64,000 nt of DNA from JABAAE01 sp905480545 (lineage in GTDB: Bacteria > Planctomycetota > Planctomycetia > Pirellulales > Pirellulaceae): NCBI GenBank assembly GCA_943788025.1, contig CALSOR010000002.1, forward strand, positions 1,178,001 to 1,242,000, written 5' to 3'. The position numbers were made by a program, and so were the translations under genes. The notes below the pieces were generated by a model. The model saw nothing but the letters and a program-made list of their open reading frames with translations. It did not search any database and was not told where the DNA came from. Below, one piece after another: positions 37,111 through 46,700 of this stretch; within the stretch, counting starts at the first letter, position 1, and the number at the start of each line of letters is the position of its first letter.

Positions 37111-40100
37111 ATGTCTAAACCCACGATGTTCATTCGAAAAATGCAGATTCGAAAATGTCAAAGTTGTTCGACGAATCGCCAAGGAATCGGTCGATCGTTT
37201 GCGCTGCTTCTGATCGCACTGTGCATTGGAAATTTCGTGACGCTTTCGTGTTCGCGATCGGCATTTGCTCAAGATGACGATGCGACCGAAAAAACGGCGA
37301 AAGCCGAAATCAAAGAACGCACGATTTACATTCCCTTCGAAAAACTGCGTGACGTTTTTGAAAAAGACAATCGCAAAGTCGTTTTGTCATACAAAGAATT
37401 CAATGAGCTTTGGAAGGCGGCGCAAGCCAACGCGGAGCCACGACCGGCTGCAGAATCTAAACGGAGTTCGATCATTTCTCAAGCCGAATCGATTGCTGAA
37501 ATCAAGGATTCGGTTGTGGCTGTTGACTCGACTCTCAAAATCGAATTACTCTCCAAGGGATGGAGCGAAGTTCCAATCGGATTGCGAAATTCTGCGATCA
37601 GCAGCGCAACAATCGGAGACGAGGATGCTAAGATCGTTTTCGATGCAAAAATTGGTTATAAGCTGCTCGCCAAGAACGATTCAGACGAACCGAAAAAACT
37701 TGAACTTAAACTACAGTATGCTCGAGCATTTCAAAAAAAATTGGGACAAAGCTCAGTTTCGTTTCTTGCCCCTCAGGCCCCCGTCAATCGTTGGCGAATT
37801 CGCATCCCTCAGCCTCAAGTCAAAATCGATGTTACACCTTTAATCGCCGTCACGAAGCCGATGGCAACAAATGCGGGCGACGAAAATTCAGGCGAAAATG
37901 ACGACGATGAATTCGATCCCCAGAAAGAGACCGTCATCTATGCGTTTCTTGGCGTTGCACCCGATGTGACATTGACTTGGAATCCAAAATCCGAGGGAGC
38001 ATCTGGACTGGCGGCAATTGTATCGGCTCAAACGACTCAACAAGTGACCATCGACAAGAACGTCCAGCGGACAATGGCTCAAATCAATTATGAAATTTCT
38101 CGTGCCGAACTTTCGGGATTGAAAATCGAAGTTCCAGCGGATCAAAAAGTTACCAACGTTTTCAATGCGAACGTGAGAAAATGGGATGTCGAAACCGAGG
38201 ATGAAAAGCAGGTTATTAACGTCGAGCTGTTTTCTTCAATCAAAGGCTCGCAGTTACTCACATTGGAACTGGAAAAGCTAACCGAGGAAGCACTTAGACA
38301 GGATTTCTCTGCTGCGGTCATCAACGCTCTTGATGCATCACGGCAGCAAGGCGTTGTTGTCCTTAAGCTTGCCGAGGGGTTGAGGTCGAATGCAACCAAT
38401 CGAGTTGGCCTGCTGCAATTGGACAAGTCGGAGTTGCCGACCCAATTCAGCCGCACCAATTGGAATCTGGCCTATCGGTACGCGTCCCTTCCTTACAAAC
38501 TGGAGTTGAGCGTAGAGAAGATCTTGCCGCGAATCGTTGCGGAGCAAATGATCGAGGTCGATGTCACATCGCAGAAAATTTCTGCGACGATGCAGGTCGT
38601 TTACGACATTCAACAAGCTGGTGTGTTCAGCACGGATTTGAAAATTCCAAGCGGTTTCGAAGTTCGCTCGATCACCGGTTACTCAAATTCAAAACAAGTC
38701 TCCGCCGCTCAGGTCAATGAATACCGTAAGAGTGATATCGACGAGTCGCTTTGGTCGGTTGATTTCTCCCGAAAAGCACTTGGCAAAATCGGTTTGCTTG
38801 TCGAAATTGAAAAGGAGCTCTCCGATCCCAATTTGTTGACACCAACGGGCGAGACATCGGTCATTGATTTGCCTTTTCCACAAGTCTCTGACGCATATAT
38901 AGAGTACTCCTCTGGTAGCACGATTGTTTATGGGCCGGTAAGTCTCAGAATTAATCCGGAAACAGTCACGGGTTTGCAACAAGCCACAGCGGCAAAAGCC
39001 GTTGAGAAAATTGCCGCCCGCGGTTCCCAATCACAAGCTTCGCAAGCGGTTCTGTCGTACACGTTTTCCGGGACTCCCTCTCTTTCGATCAATGTTTTAC
39101 GCCGCAAACCGCAAATCACGACGCGACAATTGATCACAGCAAAAATCGAAAGTGGAGTTGTCACGTATGACGCAAAATTTTACTTCGATGTTCTGTACAG
39201 CGGCGTCAAAAATTTCCGAATCGACATGCCCGATTCCGTTGCAGCCACTGCGCGAAACCTGACAAGCGGTGTGACCGAAACTGAAATTGAGGACGCGGAA
39301 AATGTGCCTCTCGGATATGTTGCATGGGGATTTACCGGCGACTCCGAGTTTTTCGGCAAACGGATGGTTCATCTCAATTGGAAACAGAAAATTGACGAAT
39401 TGGAGATTGGAAAAAGCGTTGACATTCGGTTTCCCCGTTTGATACCGCAGAACGTCGATCGGGCGCAAGGTCAAATTGTAACCAGCAAATCGGAGACAAT
39501 CGATATTCAACCAATTGACGGTGTTGAGGGCTTAGTGCCAATTGATCCCAAAGTCGATTTAATGGCGGAAGCCAAAGTAACCGATGCCGCGGTCGCATTC
39601 GCGTTTGTCGATCAATGGAAACTCGGCATACGTGCCACACGTTACGATGTCGAAGACGTCAAGTTGACGAACATCGAAGCGGGTCTGGTTCAAATGGTCA
39701 AGCTGCGACAATCTGGTATGAACGTTCGAGCCCTGTTTCGAATTCGCAGTGCTGTTCAACGGCTGGGAATGAAGTTGCCCGAAGGTGTTGACCCGAGCGA
39801 TGCGTTCGATTCGCAGCCTGTTAGGATCAATGGAAACTCAGTCAATTTGGAGCTGGGTAATAACGACGAGCTTTTCATTCCTCTAACTGGAATCTCAACG
39901 GACGAACCGTTTCTGTTGGATCTGCGCTACAAAGTAAATGCGGAGGCATCTCGCATGGTCTTGCCGACATTTGCGGATGATCCGGCAATGCAAAAGGTCT
40001 ATCTTTGCGTTTACGTTCCGCAAGAGAAGGCGGTCGTGGGCAGCGTTGGGCCGTGGACCAATGAGTTGCTGAAGGACAAGACGCCCGGCCAAATCTTATT

Positions 40101-40710
40101 TGAAGGTTCCTTCAACGAATTCTATACCGAACAGAAAGTTCGAGATCGTATTGATGAAATCAAAAATGAAGTCGTATCGGGTATTTCAAATGTGTCGGCT
40201 GCTCCGGAGTTTACAACCGACGGCCGCAGTTTTCTGTTTTCGTCTTTGCGGCCAGATCCAGAACAGGAGTTGCAGGTTTTCTCCATATCAAAATGGTGGA
40301 TTAGCACTGGCTTAATCGGAATGGTGTTTGTCATCGGCTTGCCCCTCTATCGTCGGCATCTGACCTATCAATTAGCGGCTCTTTTTCTGATTGTCGCAAT
40401 CGTTGTCATGGCTGGCGTTTTCTTTCCGATGTTGGCCCGACAAATCCTGAACTCGGTGCTTTTCATAAGCATCGGCCTGATTGTCCTCGTTTGGGCGATT
40501 GGACATGTAGCCAATTTTTCCAAAAGCCTAAAACGGGTCTGGAGTTCTGCGATCGAACCGGAACCGTTGAGCTTTGAAGGGGTAAGCGATTCGCCACCAA
40601 TGCAAACGTCGGCTGCTGCCGATTCGAACGAAGGCGACAGTACAGGATCGCCAAATTCAGGTAACCCTGAATCGACAAGTCAATCTGATTCAACCGAATC
40701 CAACCAATAG
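37111..40710 (+). CDS. Giant exported membrane protein, module A (unknown function)
   Basis: 1199 aa. A signal-type hydrophobic segment (FALLLIALCIGNFVTLSCS, ~30-48) is followed by TIYIPFEKLRDVFEKDN, a short entry motif that recurs in both halves of the next protein. About 1000 strand-rich residues follow, with an acidic interruption near 270 (GDENSGENDDDEFDP). Near the C-terminus (~1065-1145) there are about four membrane helices (WWISTGLIGMVFVIGLPLY, LAALFLIVAIVVMAGVFFP, LNSVLFISIGLIVLVWAIG), then a Ser/Asp/Asn-rich tail. It is probably a large extracytoplasmic domain anchored by the C-terminal helices. No enzyme motif was recognised. Only 10 nt separate it from the next gene, so they are almost certainly one operon. 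Confidence 0.85.
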   Translation: MSKPTMFIRKMQIRKCQSCSTNRQGIGRSFALLLIALCIGNFVTLSCSRSAFAQDDDATEKTAKAEIKERTIYIPFEKLRDVFEKDNRKVVLSYKEFNELWKAAQANAEPRPAAESKRSSIISQAESIAEIKDSVVAVDSTLKIELLSKGWSEVPIGLRNSAISSATIGDEDAKIVFDAKIGYKLLAKNDSDEPKKLELKLQYARAFQKKLGQSSVSFLAPQAPVNRWRIRIPQPQVKIDVTPLIAVTKPMATNAGDENSGENDDDEFDPQKETVIYAFLGVAPDVTLTWNPKSEGASGLAAIVSAQTTQQVTIDKNVQRTMAQINYEISRAELSGLKIEVPADQKVTNVFNANVRKWDVETEDEKQVINVELFSSIKGSQLLTLELEKLTEEALRQDFSAAVINALDASRQQGVVVLKLAEGLRSNATNRVGLLQLDKSELPTQFSRTNWNLAYRYASLPYKLELSVEKILPRIVAEQMIEVDVTSQKISATMQVVYDIQQAGVFSTDLKIPSGFEVRSITGYSNSKQVSAAQVNEYRKSDIDESLWSVDFSRKALGKIGLLVEIEKELSDPNLLTPTGETSVIDLPFPQVSDAYIEYSSGSTIVYGPVSLRINPETVTGLQQATAAKAVEKIAARGSQSQASQAVLSYTFSGTPSLSINVLRRKPQITTRQLITAKIESGVVTYDAKFYFDVLYSGVKNFRIDMPDSVAATARNLTSGVTETEIEDAENVPLGYVAWGFTGDSEFFGKRMVHLNWKQKIDELEIGKSVDIRFPRLIPQNVDRAQGQIVTSKSETIDIQPIDGVEGLVPIDPKVDLMAEAKVTDAAVAFAFVDQWKLGIRATRYDVEDVKLTNIEAGLVQMVKLRQSGMNVRALFRIRSAVQRLGMKLPEGVDPSDAFDSQPVRINGNSVNLELGNNDELFIPLTGISTDEPFLLDLRYKVNAEASRMVLPTFADDPAMQKVYLCVYVPQEKAVVGSVGPWTNELLKDKTPGQILFEGSFNEFYTEQKVRDRIDEIKNEVVSGISNVSAAPEFTTDGRSFLFSSLRPDPEQELQVFSISKWWISTGLIGMVFVIGLPLYRRHLTYQLAALFLIVAIVVMAGVFFPMLARQILNSVLFISIGLIVLVWAIGHVANFSKSLKRVWSSAIEPEPLSFEGVSDSPPMQTSAAADSNEGDSTGSPNSGNPESTSQSDSTESNQ

Positions 40711-40720
40711 GAGGCGACCC

Positions 40721-43700
40721 ATGAATCAGCAAAACAAACATACCGACCAAAACAGTGTGAGCAATCGTGCCGCGACAACGTATCGATCGCATCAACAAAA
40801 CCGGCTTGGGACGAATCGACTCGTGTTCGCGATTGCCATCATTTGCAGTTTTCTAATCGAGATCAATGCGCAGGAAAATCTGAGTTCCCCGGGTAACAAA
40901 CAGACCACTCGCGTCCTTTACGTACCCTTCGAAAACTTGAACATTTTGTTTGATGGATCGTCACAGCATGTTTATCTCTCAAAGAAAGAATATGAAGGAC
41001 TGCTCGAAAAAGCGAAAATTGAACCGGTGGAAAAAACGCCACGTGACTTCGTTTATTCTTCCGTTGAGCACAAATCGGAGATTCTCGGGTCTTACGCAGT
41101 GATCAACACCAAACTGACGGTCGAGACGTTTCGTGATGGCTTGCATGCGATTCCCATCGACTTCAAAAATGTTTCATTACAGTCTGCAGCAATTGGCGGA
41201 AACTCGGCACCGCTTGGCAAAAACGCGAATAACCAAACCATCATTTTCCTCGATGGAAGATCAATCCATGAAGTCGATTTGCAATTCGTTTCGCTAGTCA
41301 AGGTGGAAACGGCAAGACAAAGTGTTGGGTTTCAGCTGCCGACGGCTGCTACGTCCAAGTTTTCGATTGCCGTTGCAGGAAATGTCGAATTGACATCCGG
41401 CCCAGCGGTTGTTGGTCGCGTCTATGACGCAGCCGTCAATCGCACATCTTTTCAGTTGGTTCCGTCTCGCGAATTCATGTCGATGACGATGTCGGTGAAC
41501 AACAAAAAGCTGCAGGCGAAAAAATCGATTTTGGCAAAGAGTGTCGTGATCCACGAGTTGACATCGAATTACGAGCAAATTCATGCAAGAGTTAACGTCG
41601 ATATTTTGTACGGTTCAACGAATGAGATTCGATTCGGTTTACCCAAGGATTTTCAAATTACGGAGGTCTCCTGTGCCGACATGTCGCAATGGCGAATTGA
41701 AAACCCGGAAGCAGAATCAGTTTTGGTGGTCCAGCTGCGCACCGACGTTACCAAGTCGTTCGCTCTCAACATCGCAGCGACATCAACAAAGATTACACCC
41801 GAAAAATGGACATTAAACCGACTGAAACCTATCGATTTTGACGGGGAGCTTTCGGTGATTGGGATCGTCGCAGAAGAGCGTTTCGAGCTTCAATCGCTTT
41901 CATCTAAAGGGTTGGTTTCTCTCGATAATCAAAAGATTCAGGCGAGCATACCTGAAACGGTGTTCAAAACTGCCGCCGGTGCGCCCGCGATCGAAACGGT
42001 GGCCGCCTATTTTTCACCAGATGGCAATTTTGAATTGAACGCTGAGTTTACTCGACCCAAAGCAAAACTGGTTGTGAAGCCGACATCCATTTTATTCTTT
42101 AGCGATCGAAACCAAAAAATGATCGGGCAATTTCAGTTAACTGCCGAAAACGAAAAGGTGATTGATTTTGACTTGCTGCTGCCAGCCGGTTGGCGATTAA
42201 TGAGCATCACCGGTGGTAATGGTGCGCCGCTTTCATTCCAGCGATTTGTGGACGCCCCCCAAACTCGGATCAACGCGAAATTGCCGGGCGGACTCGCTCC
42301 GGGTGCGTCGAATACGATTGTGTTTGAAGCTCAAATGACGTCCGATCAATGGAGTTCTTCGTGGTCGGAAACCGAAATTCAATTTCCGAAGTTTGAAGTC
42401 AACGGTTCGGAACTGACCACCGGTGCAATCGCCGTTGCAGTTGAAGACGATTTGGCGGTTCGACCGAAGGAAACAACCAAGCTGGAAACATTGTTAAAGG
42501 AACAGAAGTCGTTATTTGGTTTGGATGGTTTTAACACTGCCATCGCTTTTGAAATTGTCGAAACTGACTACAACGCGACGTTGGTGGTTCAACGGCTTGA
42601 TCCGCAGATTACGGCAACCACCTATTCTTTTTTCAGACAGAAAACCAAACAACTCGACGTTCGATATGAAATTGCATTTGATATTCAGACAGCGCGGGCA
42701 CAGGAGTTGAAGTTCTCACTGGCGAAAACAACACCGAGTGAACTTCAGATCCGCGGACTAAATGGCATTTTATTATCCCAAACTGATTCAACAGAGATCG
42801 ACGATGTTCGCGTTTGGACCCTTAAGCTTTCTGAGCCTCGTCTTGGCGAAGTACGCATTGCGGTAGACTTTGTTCAGCCACTTAAATCGGACGAAGTGCA
42901 AGATTATCAACTGCCAATGATCCTCATAGATGGCGTTGAGTATCAGACTTCTTTGTTCGCATTTGAAGGCAATCCCGATTTTGATATCGAATTGACAACA
43001 GCGATGCGCCCGATTGACGTTGGCGAAATGGGCGATGCCGAATATGTACCTGGCTCGCGTTTACTTGGCTCCTATTCGTCCGTCGGTATCGATCCCGATC
43101 TATCGATCGATGTGAAGAGGCGAAATATTCATCAGCTGCCATCGGCGATCGTGGAAAAATCAACTTTAGTTTCGGTTGTTTCACGCAATGGACGAAGTCA
43201 AACGGAAGCGAAGTATACCATTTTGACGAAGGTTCCATTTTTGGAATTGAAGCTGCCGAAATCGGCGGAGCTTTGGTCGGTCATGCTTGACGGTGTTCCG
43301 ACTCGTCCTCAAGTTCGTGGTGGCTCGGTTGTGATTTCGATGCCGCCAGATACAACTCGGCGAACTCGCGAGGTTTCCGTTTTTTATGAAGACGAAATCG
43401 TAGAGTTCGGCTTGTCCGGAAAAATCAATATGCAGGCTCCGGCGTTATTGGTTCGCAATGACGCCAGGTCAAAATCGAGCGACGTTCCACAAGCCGATAT
43501 CGATTGGTCGGTGACGTTGCCCAGCGGTTACTCGGTGGCGTCAAATGACGGATCTGTTTTTACGACCGAAGAAGAGCGTAAACCATTACCGTTCGAAAAA
43601 GTTCTAAGCGTGTTGACTCGATTTGTGATATCAACATCCAGTTACAGCAATGAAATGTTGAAAAGTTCAAAAGCCAAATCCGACGTTGCAAATGATGCTT

Positions 43701-46700
43701 CGGTAAACGGTATGGTTGCAGGGACTAGCCAAGCGGAGTTTGGTGACGAAATCGCCGCCGGCGAAGAGGCTTCGGCATCGCCAGACGATGCAAAGGGGGG
43801 CATGGACCTTGATGATTTGTCTGTGAACGAGGACGCAAAAATTGTATCCAAGTCAGCTTCGCCGCAGCAGTCCCAACCGCAATTTCAAGTCCCGCGAGAT
43901 CAGCCATTCCGAGGTGGAGAAATGATTGATCGCGATCGTGTCAGACCTCCGGCGGCACCCATGCCGGCCAAAAAACTCGCGACGAAGTTCTCCTTAAAAG
44001 GAAAGCGTGGGCTTAATATTCAGACCGTTGCACTTTCTTTCGAAGAAGAAACTCAAACCTTCAATTTCAAGAGTCTTGGCGCTCAGCCGGAGGTTGCGAT
44101 TACGATCGTTGATCAAGACCGATTCCATTGGCTTTCGTTTGCCTATGGTGGATTGGTAATAGCAATCGGTTTGATGCTCTGTATTCGGTCGGTACGAATG
44201 AAAATCGGCTTTACGATGGTCGTTGTTGGAATTGCGGCGGTGGTTCCCATGCTCGGCGATTGGACTCAGGTCGTTTGGCGCGGATTGGAAAACTCCTTGT
44301 ATGCCGTTTGCTTTTTGATTGGGGTCTGGATTGTTTATGCGATCCTTGCGGTAATCATTCGATTTTTTGGACGGGATGTAACCCGATGGTTCCGCAACAT
44401 CGTTAGGACGAGGCGACCGGCATTGCTTCTCGCATTTGTTGGATCGACATCTTTCATGTTAACGGTGTGCAGTGAACTAACCGGACAGGAAGGCAAGAAA
44501 TCTCCGCCGATTCAAATCCCCAACGACGCGATCATTATTCCTTATGATCCGGAAAATCCAGACGTCGAGTCCGAGCAGATTTTTATCCCTTATCAAAAGT
44601 ACATTGAGTTAAAGCGGAAAGCAGATCCCGATAAAACGGAACTTAAGAAACCGTTGGTTGCCGAATTTGGTTGGTGCGGTGCTGAGTATAAAACAACATT
44701 GACCGGAAGGGATTTGTTAATCAACGGAAGGTTGCAGTTTGAATCGTTTACCGACAACCAAATCGCAATTCCCCTCGACCTTGAGTCAGCGGTGATCACC
44801 AAAGCTCTACTCGATGGCGAGCCCGCGCAGCTAAAGGTTGCTACGTCTGTTCAAATTACGCAGCAGAAAAAGTCGTTGAATCAATCTCAGCAAGCCAAAC
44901 CTCAAAACAAAAAAGGTGTTCAGCCTGCCACGCAGACGAAACAACTGCTACTTTACGTTCAAGGTCGAGGTGTTAAAACCCTCGAGGTTGAGTTTCGGTT
45001 ACCGATCCAACAGGTTGGTGGTTGGCGAATGATCCGTGGTCGGCTGCCTGCTGGGCCGGCATCGAAGATTGAGCTTTCGATACCCAAGCTCGGAACAGAG
45101 CTGAACTATTCGACAAACGATGTAGCAACCGAATTTGTTTCCACCGCTGCGGTGCCGAACCTGACTATTCCGTTGGGAAGCCGCGGGGAAGTTGCCTTAT
45201 CATGGCGAGGGCAAGTTTCGTCTGCGCAAGTGGATCAGAATCTTTCAGTCAATTCGACGGCGTTGTTCGATGTGCGAAACGATGGATTGCATTTGGTTTG
45301 GAAATTAGATTTTCTATTTCGGGCAAGTACGCGTTCGAAATTCGATGTCGAACTGCCCAAGGATTTTTCCGTTGTTCGGGTTTACGGCGGAAACATTCGT
45401 GGTTGGGAAGTCCGAAACCAGGACACGATGAACATCTTGGATGTCACGCTTCTAAGTGAAGCTGATAGCAAGGAATCCTTTACCATCGAGTTATCGAATC
45501 GCAAAATGGACTTGAAGTCCGCAACCGCTTTTCCCATGCCGACGGTCGTGGTGCCCGATGCCGCGATTCACTCCGGACAAATCACGGTGCGTAAAACCAG
45601 TTCACTTGAATTGCAAACGGATACGATGATCGGCATTTCGCGGATTGATTTCAGTTCCGCAAGCCAAGTCAAACCGAGATCTGAGCCCTTGTTTCAGCCA
45701 ATTGTTTTTCAGGCGTTTGAATTTTCCCGGACTCCATTTTCGGTGGCGATCCAATGTCGGCCAAAACTAGGAGGTTTGGAGGTCAAAACTCGGACGCTAA
45801 TCGACATTCGTGAAAAAACGTGCGGAATGGAAACTCAATTTGTCTGCTCGTCTCTTCAGCCCATTCACGAATTGACCGTTGTTTTGCCAGTTGATCTGGA
45901 TATTCAAAACATCAGAATGCCCGTTGGTTTTCGTAAAACGGTTAAAGTGGATGAGTCAACGCAGTTGCTCAAATTGTTTCTTTCTCAAGGTCTGAACGGA
46001 ACGTTTGCATTTGATATCAGCGGTCGTCTTGCCGACCATCAAGCCATACAAAACGCCGCAAATCAAAATCCGTCCAGCGTAATTCCGCTGCCGAAAATTT
46101 TTGTGCAAAACGCGGGCAAGCAATCCGGGCAATTCGCGGCCATCGCAGAATCGCGGTTGATTGTGCAACCGGCTGAACTCAACCGCTGCGAGTCGGTGTT
46201 GGTTTCGCAAGTTAAACCGTGGCTTAGCAGCGTGAATCAAACGAAAGCTCAGGTCGCAATCAATCACAAATCGGAAGATTATGCTGGCAAATTAATGGTT
46301 ACCAAGAAGCCTGCCCTCGTCGATGCAACCAGCATCACAAATGTGAATGTTACCCTGCGTTCGATCGAGGAATCGATCATTGTCAACTATGAGATTCGTG
46401 ACAACGGTATCGATGAAGTTTCGTTTTTGATTCCGGCCGAAATCAAAGACGCAACGATCAAGGCAGATTTAATTCGAGAGAAAGTGATCGAGCCGGTGGG
46501 AGACGGTGACAATCCGTCGCAATATCGGGTGACCTTAAAACTGCAGGATTTTGTGATCGGTCAATTTCGCGTCCTTGTTGAAAAGGATTTTGGCTTATCC
46601 AGCTCAAAAAGATCCGCTTCGATTCCAGCCGTCGAAAACATAGACTCAAGCAAGCGTTTTGTGACTCTGCAAAACTCTGGATTTGATGAATTGTTGGTCC